Assembly (NCBI GenBank): GCA_015061145.1
Contig: SUXD01000001.1
Span: forward strand, 1 to 64,000
Length of the DNA stretch: 64,000 nucleotides
Reading direction: 5' to 3'
Source of the DNA: Bacteroidales bacterium
GTDB lineage: Bacteria > Bacteroidota > Bacteroidia > Bacteroidales > Paludibacteraceae
This document shows positions 26,721 to 35,377 of this stretch, piece after piece (the first letter of the stretch is position 1; the number at the start of each line of letters is the position of its first letter). Made by a program: the position numbers and the translations under genes. The notes under the pieces are model-generated. The model was not told the DNA's origin, did no database searches, and saw nothing but the letters and a program-made list of their open reading frames with translations.

Positions 26721-27632
26721 ATGGCGAAGAAGAGAAATGCACTGGGCATGAATGTGAGCAATCTGGACCTGGGAGGGGGAATCAGTGCCATTATAAACAT
26801 GGATGACGCCAAGACTTCTGGTTCGTTGTCTATGAATGAGATTGAAATTTCAAAGATAGAAGCGAATGCCAACAATCCCCGAACTGAATTTGATGAGGAA
26901 AAATTGTCCGAATTGGCCGATTCAATTCGTGCGCATGGCATCATTGTGCCGATTACACTCCGCAAGATAAGTGAAGATAAATACCAAATCATATCGGGCG
27001 AAAGGCGTTTTAGAGCTTCCAAATTGGTAGGACTGACGAGCATTCCTGCATATATCAGGAATGTTGACGACGAGAAGGATGTGGAGGAAATGGCGCTGAT
27101 AGAGAATATTCAGCGAACTGACCTGAACGCCATTGAAATCGCGTTGAGTTTTCGCAATCTTTCTGAAAAATACAATCAGACGCAGGAGGAATTGAGTAAG
27201 AAGGTGGGTAAAAAAAGAGAAACCATCAGCAATTACCTTCGTTTGCTCAAACTGCCGGCCAACATACAAGTGGCGCTGAAGAACAAGACACTCGACATGG
27301 GGCATGCACGCGCCCTTTTGGCTATCAACGATCCTGTGAAACAAATCGAAGTGTTCGACTTGATAGTGAAAGAAAAACTGTCGGTTCGTGAAGTGGAGGA
27401 AATTGCCCGAAAAATGAAGGACGGAGCGATAGCCGAACAAAAAAAGACGCGTAAAAATAATGATGCTGTCAACGAAGAGTATGATGTGTTGCGCAAAGAG
27501 TTGTCTTCTTACTTTAAGAAACAAGTGCAACTCAAGGTAAACGGGAAAGGGAAAGGTGCTATCACAATACCATTTTCCAATACCGAGGAATTGGAAGATA
27601 TCATGGCAATTTTGGATAAACTGAAACAGTGA
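26721..27632 (+). CDS. parB: chromosome partition protein ParB (Spo0J)
   Basis: A 303-residue ParB CTPase clamp protein. The N-terminal domain holds the conserved box NPRTEFDEEKLSELADSI and the CTP-binding motif ISGERRFRASKL. The central helix-turn-helix (TQEELSKKVGKKRETISNYL) binds parS, and the C-terminal residues dimerise. It sits one base after parA, and its TGA overlaps the possible GTG start of the next gene. Confidence 0.94.
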   Translation: MAKKRNALGMNVSNLDLGGGISAIINMDDAKTSGSLSMNEIEISKIEANANNPRTEFDEEKLSELADSIRAHGIIVPITLRKISEDKYQIISGERRFRASKLVGLTSIPAYIRNVDDEKDVEEMALIENIQRTDLNAIEIALSFRNLSEKYNQTQEELSKKVGKKRETISNYLRLLKLPANIQVALKNKTLDMGHARALLAINDPVKQIEVFDLIVKEKLSVREVEEIARKMKDGAIAEQKKTRKNNDAVNEEYDVLRKELSSYFKKQVQLKVNGKGKGAITIPFSNTEELEDIMAILDKLKQ

Positions 27633-27640
27633 GAACGGTT

Positions 27641-28282
27641 ATGTTGAAGAATGTCTGTCTGCTTTTCGCTTTCTGCTTGTGTGCAACGGGATTGTACGCA
27701 CAGCATGCGAGTGCCGGGCAAGATACGCTTCAGATGATGACCGTAGTGCTGCAGGACGATTCGCTGGAAATTTCTGCTGAATCGAAGACTGATACGGTGT
27801 TTCACAGTCCGCGCAAGGCAGTGCTTTTTTCTGCCGTTTGTCCTGGTCTGGGACAAGCATACAACCGAAAATACTGGAAAATTCCTATCATTTATGGTGC
27901 TTTTATGGGGCTTTCGTATGGAATCATGTGGAATCAGCAGTATTTTAAGGATTATAAATATGGGTATATTGATTTTTTGAATGGAACGCCCAACCCTACA
28001 TGGCAAAATTTGGTGGTGGAGGGCAAAGAGACCGACGAGGCGCATCTCGCATGGGTGAAAAGAGTGCTGAAGCAAAAACGCGACCGTTACCGCCGCTGGC
28101 GCGACATGTGCATTATTGGCATGGCGGGCGTGTATGCCTTGAATATTATCGATGCTTTTGTGGATGCGCAACTGATTGATTTCGATATTTCGGAAGACCT
28201 TTCGTTGAATGTGTCGCCGAGCATTATGCAGACTTGCGATAGCGGAAGCGCTTACGGGTTGCATTTCCAGCTCCATTTTTAA
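27641..28282 (+). CDS. DUF5683 membrane protein
   Basis: A 213-residue protein of the Bacteroidota DUF5683 family. Signal peptide (MLKNVCLLFAFCLCATGLYAQ), then a short acidic linker, the conserved CPGLGQAYNRKYWKIPIIYG segment with a membrane span, a charged loop (KRDRYRRWRDM) and a second span. Function unknown. It is co-transcribed with parAB and the MltD-like gene, so a link to envelope growth is plausible but only inferred. ATG at 27641 gives a clean signal peptide; GTG at 27629 overlaps the parB stop and is the alternative. Confidence 0.8.
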   Translation: MLKNVCLLFAFCLCATGLYAQHASAGQDTLQMMTVVLQDDSLEISAESKTDTVFHSPRKAVLFSAVCPGLGQAYNRKYWKIPIIYGAFMGLSYGIMWNQQYFKDYKYGYIDFLNGTPNPTWQNLVVEGKETDEAHLAWVKRVLKQKRDRYRRWRDMCIIGMAGVYALNIIDAFVDAQLIDFDISEDLSLNVSPSIMQTCDSGSAYGLHFQLHF

Positions 28283-28300
28283 GAATGAAACAATAAGAAA

Positions 28301-29782
28301 ATGAAGAAAATAATATTTAAAATAGGTTTGTTGTTGAGTGTTGTGACTGTCGAGGCGCAACAGGCAGCCGAAGTCCTGCCGATTTTGCCTGCCGATACTT
28401 TGTCGGTTGATTCCGACACGCTTGCGGTGGTTAAGGATGATGAGTTTTTTGTAGATGATATTCTCGATAATTATTCTTCATGGAGTGAATCAATGGTGTT
28501 CCCTATGGAGTGCGATACGCTCGACACTGTGCCGGCCTATTCTGATGAGGAGTATATCCAGCGTTTGTCGAAACTGGCAACGGTAATAGAGCTTCCGTAT
28601 AATAAAATAGTGCGTTCGGCTATAGATTTCTATCTGAACAAGCGTAAAGAGAAGGTGTCGGTAATGCTTGGACTCAGTCAATATTATTTTCCTATTTTCG
28701 AGCAAGCGCTTGAGGAGAACGGCATGCCGCTGGAGTTGAGGTATCTGCCGGTCATTGAATCGGCGCTCAACCCTACCGCTTTCTCATCGGCTGGCGCATC
28801 GGGCCTTTGGCAGTTTATGATAGGTACAGCCCGTTTGTACGGCTTGAAAGTGAATACACTTGTCGATGAGCGGCGCGACCCGATTAAGTCATCGCAGGCT
28901 GGCGTCCGTTACTTGAAAGATTTGTACAATATTTATAACGATTGGCATCTTGCCATAGCAGCCTATAACTGCGGTCCGGGTAATGTAAACAAGGCTATCC
29001 GGCGTGCAGGCGGCAAACGCGACTATTGGGCGATATATTATTATTTGCCAAGAGAGACGCGCGGATATGTGCCGGCGTTTATAGCTGCGATGTATGTGAT
29101 GAACTATTATCAATATCATAATATATGTCCTACAACGCCAGAATCGCCCATGCTCACTGATACAGTGATGGTGAATACGCGTTTCCACATGCAGCAGGCG
29201 GCAGAGATATTGGACATACCGTTGGAACAGCTGAGAATGTACAATCCGCAATACCGTCAGGATATACTGCCGGGCGACATATCGCCGTGTACTTTCTGCC
29301 TGCCAGCCGACATGGCAGTGGAGTTCATCAACAAGCAGGATACCATTGTAAAGCATAAAGCGTGCGAATTGAACAAAGTGCTGCGTACAGAGGTGACGCC
29401 TTCGGGCTCATCGTCGGTGGCTTATTCGTCTAGTTCGGGCAACAAGATATATTACAAGGTGAAAAGCGGTGATTATTTAGGGCGCATTGCTTCGCGCTAT
29501 GGCGTGAGTGTGAGCAGTTTGAAACGTTGGAACAATCTGCGTAGCAATAATATAAAGGTGGGACAACGCTTGATTATTTACACTAAGTCGGCGCATTCAT
29601 CTTCGTCATCTTCGTCGTCAGCATCGGCAGCAGGCGGCGTGTATCGCGTGCGCAGCGGCGATACTTTATGGTCGATAGCCCAGAAATACCCCGGAGTCTC
29701 GGCTGAAGATATCCGAAGGGCTAACGGCAAGTCGTCTTCAGCGCTGAGAGTAGGCGAAGTGCTTAAAATTCCGAAGAAATAA
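28301..29782 (+). CDS. mltD: MltD-like lytic transglycosylase with two LysM domains
   Basis: A 493-residue periplasmic muramidase. A signal peptide is followed by an SLT domain with the catalytic glutamate in YLPVIESALNP and the SAGASGLWQFMIGTARLYGL motif. AYNCGPGNVNKAI then completes the transglycosylase core. Two LysM peptidoglycan-binding modules follow, YKVKSGDYLGRIASRYGVS and YRVRSGDTLWSIAQKYPGVS, joined by a serine-rich linker (eleven Ser or Ala in a row). It cleaves glycan strands, leaving 1,6-anhydro ends. Its stop codon overlaps the merR ATG by one base. Confidence 0.92.
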   Translation: MKKIIFKIGLLLSVVTVEAQQAAEVLPILPADTLSVDSDTLAVVKDDEFFVDDILDNYSSWSESMVFPMECDTLDTVPAYSDEEYIQRLSKLATVIELPYNKIVRSAIDFYLNKRKEKVSVMLGLSQYYFPIFEQALEENGMPLELRYLPVIESALNPTAFSSAGASGLWQFMIGTARLYGLKVNTLVDERRDPIKSSQAGVRYLKDLYNIYNDWHLAIAAYNCGPGNVNKAIRRAGGKRDYWAIYYYLPRETRGYVPAFIAAMYVMNYYQYHNICPTTPESPMLTDTVMVNTRFHMQQAAEILDIPLEQLRMYNPQYRQDILPGDISPCTFCLPADMAVEFINKQDTIVKHKACELNKVLRTEVTPSGSSSVAYSSSSGNKIYYKVKSGDYLGRIASRYGVSVSSLKRWNNLRSNNIKVGQRLIIYTKSAHSSSSSSSSASAAGGVYRVRSGDTLWSIAQKYPGVSAEDIRRANGKSSSALRVGEVLKIPKK

Positions 29783-30168
29783 TGGACGGTACTGACGAAA
29801 AAAAATATCAATACAAGATAACCGAAGTGGCGGAGATGCTTCACGAAACATCGTCCACTTTGCGCTTTTGGGAGTCGAAGTTTGATTTTTATGTGAAACC
29901 GCAGACTAACGGTCACAACACAAGAAAATATAAGGAAGAGGATATCCAGAAACTAAAGCGGATACAATATCTTCTGCGCGAGCGCAAACTCACCATTGAA
30001 GGCGCAAAAGCTTATCTTAAAGACAATAAAGGGGAGCGGGTAATTGAAAATTCAGAAGTGGTGGAGCGGTTGAAAGAAATCAAGGCGGAACTGCTGGATA
30101 TAAAAAACACCATGCTTCAAATGTACCCTGCCGATACCGAAGCAGATGACGACGAGTGCTTCGATTAA
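29782..30168 (+). CDS. MerR-family transcriptional regulator
   Basis: A 128-residue protein. The winged helix (YKITEVAEMLHETSSTLRFWESKF, residues 9-32) has the MerR form with an RFWE in place of the usual RYYE. NGHNTRKYKEEDIQKLKRI forms the wing and next helix, and a coiled C-terminal region follows. It has no cysteine-rich metal loop, so the effector is unknown. Overlap TAATG with mltD means translational coupling. Its stop shares the bases TTAA with the convergent ispH stop. Confidence 0.88.
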   Translation: MDGTDEKKYQYKITEVAEMLHETSSTLRFWESKFDFYVKPQTNGHNTRKYKEEDIQKLKRIQYLLRERKLTIEGAKAYLKDNKGERVIENSEVVERLKEIKAELLDIKNTMLQMYPADTEADDDECFD

Positions 30169-31040
30169 CCGATGCACTCCTTTATTCTCTCTTCAATTTC
30201 CTGCATAAGCCATTTAGGAGTGGATGTAGCGCCGCAGATCCCGATGCTTTCTACCCCAAGTTCTTGAATTTTCTCGTTCAGTTCGTCTGTGTTTATCGAT
30301 TCTTTGCTTTGTATGAGGAAAGTGTTAGGATTCACTTTCTTGCATTCCTCGAAAAGCACTTTCCCATTAGAGCTTTTTTCGCCGCTTACAAAGAATACCA
30401 AATCATGTTTCTCGGCAAAACTTCGCAAGTTGGGCATACGGTTTGCTACCTGACGGCAAATGGTGTCGTTGTATTCAAACGGCGCTTTCTGCCGTTTGCC
30501 GATAAGTTGCACAATGTTGTTGAATTTCTCTAACGACATGGTAGTCTGCGAAAATAATTTCACTTTCTTGTTCGGGTCAATGCGCTCGATGTCGTTCTCG
30601 TTTTCGATGATGATGGCTGTATTTTCAGTCTGTCCTTCCAATCCCACAACCTCGGCATGTCCTTTTTTGCCGAAAATGACGATTTGTGCGCCGTCGTACA
30701 TCTCGTAGGCGTCTTTAATCTTCTTTTGCAAGCGTAGCACTACAGGGCACGAAGCGTCAATTATTTCGATGTTGTTCGTTTGGGCGGTCTTGTAAGTGGA
30801 AGGAGGTTCACCGTGGGCGCGCAGCAGCACTTTGGCGTTTTTGAGTTTCGCAAACTCCTCATGGTTGATGGTGACAAGACCTTTCTTCTGAAGTCTTTCC
30901 TGTTCATGGTTATTATGAACGATGTCGCCTAAGCAGTAGAGTGTCGAATCCGAATTCTCGATTTCTTCCTCGGCTTTCGAAATGGCTTTTACAACACCAA
31001 AGCAGAAGCCTGAATCTTTGTTTATTTCAATGGAAATCAT
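30165..31040 (-). CDS. ispH: 4-hydroxy-3-methylbut-2-enyl diphosphate reductase
   Basis: A 291-residue Fe-S enzyme that makes IPP and DMAPP in the last step of the MEP isoprenoid pathway. The three cluster cysteines are C13 (SGFCFGV), C98 (DASCPVV) and C195 (NDTICRQ). Other conserved blocks are [29 protein letters not shown] and CGATSTP. The start overlaps cmk by four bases (ATGA). Confidence 0.95.
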   Translation of the reverse strand: MISIEINKDSGFCFGVVKAISKAEEEIENSDSTLYCLGDIVHNNHEQERLQKKGLVTINHEEFAKLKNAKVLLRAHGEPPSTYKTAQTNNIEIIDASCPVVLRLQKKIKDAYEMYDGAQIVIFGKKGHAEVVGLEGQTENTAIIIENENDIERIDPNKKVKLFSQTTMSLEKFNNIVQLIGKRQKAPFEYNDTICRQVANRMPNLRSFAEKHDLVFFVSGEKSSNGKVLFEECKKVNPNTFLIQSKESINTDELNEKIQELGVESIGICGATSTPKWLMQEIEERIKECIG

Positions 31041-31723
31041 GACTTGATTTTGTTTTCGGCCAAACTGGCAATGTAATCCAGCTGTTCAGCAATGGTCATA
31101 TGGCTGTTGTCCAGTTCGATGGCGTCGTCGGCTTTGCGCAGCGGACTTACGGCACGCGTCATGTCTATGCGGTCTCGCTCCACCACATTCTCCAGCACTT
31201 TCTCGTAAGTGTCGTTCTTTCCTTTGGCTTTTAGTTCGTCAAATCTTCGTTGCGCCCGTATTTCGGCCGAGGCGGTGACGAATATTTTCAGTTCCGCATT
31301 CGGGAAAACGGTGGTGCCGATGTCGCGTCCGTCCATCACAATGCCTTTCTGCTCGCCCATCTTCCGTTGCTGTGCCACAAGTGCTTCGCGTACAAAGGGC
31401 AGTGCAGCGATGGGACTTACATGCGACGAAACTTCCATCGTGCGTATTTCTTGTTCCACATTCTCATCGTTCATATATGTCTCGGGAATGCCGTCTTTGT
31501 TCAGCTTGAAAGTTATTGAGATGTTTTTTATGCTGTCGGCCAATGCCGATTCGTTAATGTGTTCATGTTCGAAAAATCCGTTTCGCAGCGCATAAAGTGT
31601 CACAGCCCGATACATAGCGCCGCTGTCAATGTAGATGAACCCCAACTTGCGTGCCAATCCTTTGGCCATAGTGCTTTTGCCGCACGAAGAGAAGCCGTCG
31701 ATAGCAATGATGATTTTTTTCAT
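31037..31723 (-). CDS. cmk: (d)CMP kinase
   Basis: A 228-residue cytidylate kinase with P-loop GFSSCGKST (about 10-18), a [12 protein letters not shown] substrate region, the [14 protein letters not shown] block and the lid [10 protein letters not shown]. It phosphorylates CMP and dCMP. It sits between porQ (10 bases upstream) and ispH (overlap), a gene order I recall from Porphyromonas as well. Confidence 0.94.
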   Translation of the reverse strand: MKKIIIAIDGFSSCGKSTMAKGLARKLGFIYIDSGAMYRAVTLYALRNGFFEHEHINESALADSIKNISITFKLNKDGIPETYMNDENVEQEIRTMEVSSHVSPIAALPFVREALVAQQRKMGEQKGIVMDGRDIGTTVFPNAELKIFVTASAEIRAQRRFDELKAKGKNDTYEKVLENVVERDRIDMTRAVSPLRKADDAIELDNSHMTIAEQLDYIASLAENKIKS

Positions 31724-31733
31724 GCAATTGTAT

Positions 31734-32767
31734 TTATAGTTTTCGGAGTGCGTTGAAGTTAGTGGACAACGAGAAATTGTACGACATGTTCATGACATGG
31801 TATTTGGCTACGGAAAATCCGATGTTGAATTTAGAGATTTTCAGTCCAAGTCCGGCAGAAAATCCGTTGAGCGATTTGTTTTCGAAAACTTTGAGTTCCC
31901 GTCTCCGCTGGTGATTGTATCCGATGGCGATGAAAAACTTGTCCGAAGGAACGAATTCAATGCCCAGTATGAAATGCCGCAGCAGGTTGTCGCCAAATGT
32001 GATGGCGTTTTTCTCGATGGTGTTCTCGTTTTCGCCTTTCTTTGCATAATCGGCGTAGTTGTCCCATTTCTGCAGGTTATGCAGCGTGATGGAGTAGCGG
32101 AAAGGCGCGTGGGCCAACTTCTGCGTAATGCCCAGCGAAATGTCGAAAGGAAGTCTTTCTATGTGTTGGGCGTTGTCTTCCTTATAATATCCTTTCAGCT
32201 GGCGGCCGATGTTTCTCATGGCAAAGCCGAATGAAAAATCCTTTTCCTTTTATAGTACGATACGCCGAGGTCAACAGCCAGCGCAAAACTGAAATACGAT
32301 TCGTACGACGAGAAAACTGGTTTCAGCGTGGCTCCTGCCGTCCATCGTTCCGACAGCCTGCGACCGTACGACACATACATGGCCCAATCGTTTGCCGAGA
32401 AACTGCCCATTTCTTCGTCGCGCTCATTTCGTTCTGTAAATTTTCCGTAATTGATGAACTGCACGCCGTACGACAGGAAATTCATTGTGTCGATATTGTG
32501 GCAGTAGACAACCGAGCCGAAATTGATGTCGGCAAGGTATGAAGTGACATTCAGCGCCAGCGACTTGTGCATCTCGTCGGTGAGCAATGCCGGGTTTTGC
32601 ATCGAGAAATTCAGGTCGCCAGAACGGTATGAAACATTCTTGCCGCCGAGAGCAGCCGCCTGCGACGAGTAGGGCAGCGTGAGAAAAGCGAACGAATTCG
32701 TTTTCGCCGACAGCCCGAGGGCGCAGATAAATGTCAATGCGTATATGAAGAATAATTTTCGCATCAA
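31734..32767 (-). pseudogene. porQ: PorQ, T9SS protein, split by a frameshift
   Basis: Two adjacent frames together make one PorQ. Bases 32216-32767 encode the signal peptide and first 183 residues (PYSSQAAALGGKNVSY, LLTDEMHKSLALNVTSYL). Bases 31734-32219 encode the last 161 (GITQKLAHAPFRYSITLHNLQKW to NFNALRKL). The summed length, 344, is that of intact PorQ, an outer-membrane beta-barrel needed for T9SS cargo attachment. Near 32234-32252 the first frame reads KRKRIFHSALP then stops. Adding one base there gives KDFSFGFAMRNIG and joins the frames. So the gene carries a 1-base deletion, a sequencing error, or less likely a recoding site. The second frame's ATG overlaps the first stop (ATGA), so reinitiation is also conceivable. 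Confidence 0.82.
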
Positions 32768-32784
32768 AACAAACTAATATTTTA

Positions 32785-32792
32785 CAAATATA
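32785..32792 (-). promoter_or_regulatory. -7 promoter element of porQ-cmk-ispH
   Basis: TATATTTG on the minus strand (plus CAAATATA), 17 bases before the porQ ATG. Confidence 0.6.
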
Positions 32793-32962
32793 AGAAATAG
32801 TTTTGAAATGATTGTCTATAAAGTAAGGTATAAGATTTCTTTTTTAAGCAAGAATTAAACACATTCGGGCGTTTTTGCACTCTCAGTGTCATGAATAAAA
32901 GAAAAAGTTAAAGATTTTTCAGAAAAAAGTGAAGAAAGGACTGTATTGTGCAAAAAAAATGA

Positions 32963-32970
32963 TATATTTG
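32963..32970 (+). promoter_or_regulatory. -7 promoter element of tonB
   Basis: TATATTTG on the plus strand, 30 bases before the tonB ATG at 33001. It lies inside the longer open frame that begins at 32929, supporting the later start. Confidence 0.6.
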
Positions 32971-33000
32971 CTTGATAGAAATTTTTTACACTTAAATACT

Positions 33001-33699
33001 ATGGAAATAAAGAAATCGCCTGAAGCGGATTTGGAGAACAAGAAATTGTCTTTTCTCTTGATTGGCTTGGTAATTATGCTTTCGGTAGTCTATATAACTT
33101 TGGAGTGGACTAAAACCGAAGTGGTGAAGTACGACGAAGTGGCAAGTCTTATTGATGAGGAGATAGAAGACTTGATGCCAGTTACAATTCAAGACCAGAC
33201 GCCTCCCCCTCCTCCCCCCGAGGCTGTGGCTCCTCCTCCCGTAGTTACGGAAATTCAGATTGTGGACAATACCAAAGAAGTGGGTGACGTGCAATTGCAG
33301 AGTACAGAGTCTGACGAGAATGTGGAAATTGCAGTACAGGCTCCTGTAGTCGTGCAAGTAGAGGAAGAAGTGATAGACGAAATCATTTCATTTGCGAAAA
33401 TTGAAGAGAAACCGTCGTTCCCGGGCGGTGACTCTGAAATGATGAAATTTATCGCCACTTCAATTAAATATCCTACAAAAGCGGCCGAAATGGGTGTCGA
33501 AGGAACTGTTGTTATCCAATTCGTTATTGGTAAGGACGGTAAAGTGACCGATGCGAAAGTGGTGCGCGGAAAAGACCCGCTGCTCGACAAAGAGGCTTTG
33601 CGCGTGGTAAACTCTATGCCGGCTTGGAAACCTGGTAAACAAGGTGGTAAACCTGTTCGCGTAGCTTATACATTGCCTGTAAGATTCAAATTGCAGTAA
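33001..33699 (+). CDS. tonB: energy transducer TonB
   Basis: A 232-residue TonB. One N-terminal membrane helix (LSFLLIGLVIMLSVVYITL, about 14-32), a proline run (PPPPPPEAVAPPP, about 64-76), an acidic valine-rich linker, and the C-terminal TonB domain (about 140-232). The TonB domain has FPGGDSEMMKFI, SIKYPTKAAEMGVEGTV and the terminal AYTLPVRFKL strand. It transfers proton-motive energy to outer-membrane receptors such as the BtuB of this window. ATG 33001 follows the promoter; ExbB and ExbD are not nearby. Confidence 0.93.
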   Translation: MEIKKSPEADLENKKLSFLLIGLVIMLSVVYITLEWTKTEVVKYDEVASLIDEEIEDLMPVTIQDQTPPPPPPEAVAPPPVVTEIQIVDNTKEVGDVQLQSTESDENVEIAVQAPVVVQVEEEVIDEIISFAKIEEKPSFPGGDSEMMKFIATSIKYPTKAAEMGVEGTVVIQFVIGKDGKVTDAKVVRGKDPLLDKEALRVVNSMPAWKPGKQGGKPVRVAYTLPVRFKLQ

Positions 33700-33722
33700 T
33701 CTCCTAAGTTTAAAATAGTTGG

Positions 33723-33761
33723 CGAATGCCTGCATCGAAAGATGCGGGCATTCGTTTTTTT
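33723..33761 (+). terminator. terminator after tonB
   Basis: CGAATGCC.GCATC (33723-33736) pairs with GATGC.GGCATTCG (33741-33754) around GAAA, followed by seven T. Confidence 0.92.
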
Positions 33762-33779
33762 ATATAAGGTGGTTGTGCA

Positions 33780-34058
33780 CTAGCTCATAGGTGTATCGGT
33801 AGCGATAGAGCTGGTGAGTTTTTGGAATACTTCATACATTACTGCATCTTCATAGTTTTCAGCATAATCTCTTTTACCATTGTGAGTAATGAATAGCAAT
33901 GTACCATCGTTGTCTACAATCACGGATTTTATTTGGCAATCAGATAATTCTATTGGTATGTTTATCCGTTTGCATTCTTTCGCAATGCGAACTGTTTCAT
34001 CATAAATGCGTTGCCAGAGTGCAGACAACTCGTATTCAATGTCAATTTGTTGATTCAT
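33780..34058 (-). CDS. hypothetical protein, 92 residues
   Basis: I do not recognise a family. The protein starts MNQQIDIEYELSALWQRIYD, followed by a helical, charged half and then strands (IKSVIVDNDGTLLFITHNGK). No signal peptide or membrane span, so probably cytoplasmic. ATG at 34058 is preferred to 34079 because a -7 element sits at 34077-34084. It lies between tonB and the restriction-modification operon, on the same strand as the latter and beyond its terminator, so it has its own transcript but may belong to the same accessory block. Confidence 0.6.
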   Translation of the reverse strand: MNQQIDIEYELSALWQRIYDETVRIAKECKRINIPIELSDCQIKSVIVDNDGTLLFITHNGKRDYAENYEDAVMYEVFQKLTSSIATDTPMS

Positions 34059-34065
34059 AAATGTA

Positions 34066-34100
34066 AAAACGAAGTACAAATATACATCGTACTTCGTTTT
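34066..34100 (-). terminator. terminator of the restriction-modification operon, with a promoter element in its loop
   Basis: AAAACGAAGTAC (34066-34077) is exactly complementary to GTACTTCGTTTT (34089-34100); the loop is 11 bases. On the minus strand the stem ends in TTTTT. The loop and last stem base spell TATATTTG on the minus strand (34084-34077), a consensus -7 element 19 bases before the 92-residue gene. One sequence may thus end the operon and start the next gene. Confidence 0.75.
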
Positions 34101-34108
34101 ATGCCAAC

Positions 34109-35377
34109 TTATTTGAGATCATTGTTCGAAAAACGAACAGCGAGACCAATTGCTTTGCCAAGTAATGGTGGCACAGCATTGCCGATTTGTACGAGTTGCT
34201 TGTTTTTCTTGCCTTCAAATATGAAGTCGTCGGGGAACGATTGTAGACGAGCCATTTCACGAGCGGTTAAAACTCTTGGTAGTTTTGGGTGTATGTTAAC
34301 TCCACCGTGATTCTCCTTTATTGTGCAAGAAGCCTCGTTCCATGGGCATTTTTTCCAAGCGTCAGAATATCCCTTGTATAGACTTTTTCCTTCGGGAAGT
34401 TCTAACATTTTCTGCGCCATGTCAGGACGATGTTTTGTTGGGACATGATTAAAATTTTCGTCTTCTGGGTGTTCCATCAAATCAGATATAGCTTCTCCTG
34501 TGGTAACGTATTCGGAAGGTCCTAGGATTGGTTTCGGGTGATAGTTTTTTGCTCCGATACGGTTGCCTATGAAAATCACACGTTCTCTTTTCTGTGGAGT
34601 TTTGTAATCTGCCGCACAGAGGACTGTTACGTTCATTTCGTAGCCAATCTCTTTGTAATCCGCAATTATTTTCTTTTCAACCTCACCGCCTAACATACTG
34701 CGCAGACCTTTCACATTCTCGCAAATAACAAAGTCTGGCTGTAAGTTCTTTACAATTTCAAGCATCTCAAGGTATAGCGAATTGCGTGGGTCGTCAACAA
34801 TGCGATTGCCAGCCATACTGAATCCTTGACAAGGGAAACCTCCTGCGACAACATTCAGTTTTCTGCTACCTAATTGCTCTTTCACGGTCTTGTAAAATTC
34901 ATCTTTTACTTCCTGTTGCTTTATGTCGCCATTTACAAATGGATGTTTGAAGTTGCGCTTATATGTCATGCCTGCCTCGTTGAACCAGTCAAGTCCGCAA
35001 ATGCCTTGCAAGCCAGCCATTTCAAGCCCTTTGCTTAGACCTCCTGCGCCGCAGAATAAATCAACAAATGTCATTTCTGATGCTTGGGGATTATCCCAGA
35101 ATTTGGAGATGTCAGCCCAGTTAATGACATCGGATTTCTTTTTTGTTTCGTTGATAGTTCTATTTTCTGTAATCTCCTTGAATAGTGTGTTTTCAACAGA
35201 AACCGATTTTGATTTTATTGTTTCGATGTTTGTGTCAAAGTATTCTTTGTCTATACGATATATGTTGTTTGTTTTTATTGTTTCTATTTGTCCAGCCGCA
35301 ACCATTCTGCGAGTCGCTTTTAATGTTAGACCAAGTATTTTTGCGACTTCTGAGATAGAGTATGTGTTGTTCTTCAT
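34109..35377 (-). CDS. DNA (cytosine-5) methyltransferase with N-terminal helix-turn-helix
   Basis: A 422-residue C5 methyltransferase. Motif I is FVDLFCGAGG (104-113), motif IV GGFPCQGFS with catalytic C183, motif VI ENV (220-222), motif VIII QKRERVIFIG near 265, and motif X QIGNAVPP near the C-terminus. The target-recognition region lies between VIII and X. Residues 5-45 are an extra excisionase/MerR-like helix-turn-helix (YSISEVAKILGLTLKATRRMV). Such fusions can repress their own operon, as known for M.SsoII-type enzymes; this is an inference here. The start overlaps the endonuclease stop by four bases. It protects one strand of an asymmetric site if the system is type IIS-like. Confidence 0.9.
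   Translation of the reverse strand: MKNNTYSISEVAKILGLTLKATRRMVAAGQIETIKTNNIYRIDKEYFDTNIETIKSKSVSVENTLFKEITENRTINETKKKSDVINWADISKFWDNPQASEMTFVDLFCGAGGLSKGLEMAGLQGICGLDWFNEAGMTYKRNFKHPFVNGDIKQQEVKDEFYKTVKEQLGSRKLNVVAGGFPCQGFSMAGNRIVDDPRNSLYLEMLEIVKNLQPDFVICENVKGLRSMLGGEVEKKIIADYKEIGYEMNVTVLCAADYKTPQKRERVIFIGNRIGAKNYHPKPILGPSEYVTTGEAISDLMEHPEDENFNHVPTKHRPDMAQKMLELPEGKSLYKGYSDAWKKCPWNEASCTIKENHGGVNIHPKLPRVLTAREMARLQSFPDDFIFEGKKNKQLVQIGNAVPPLLGKAIGLAVRFSNNDLK

Noticed and set aside
32200-32270. Classical -1 slippery heptamer in porQ
   Set aside because: The first frame reads AAA AGG AAA AGG ATT TTT CAT; no heptamer of the form X XXY YYZ is in register, and no strong stem follows. Error or mutation is simpler.
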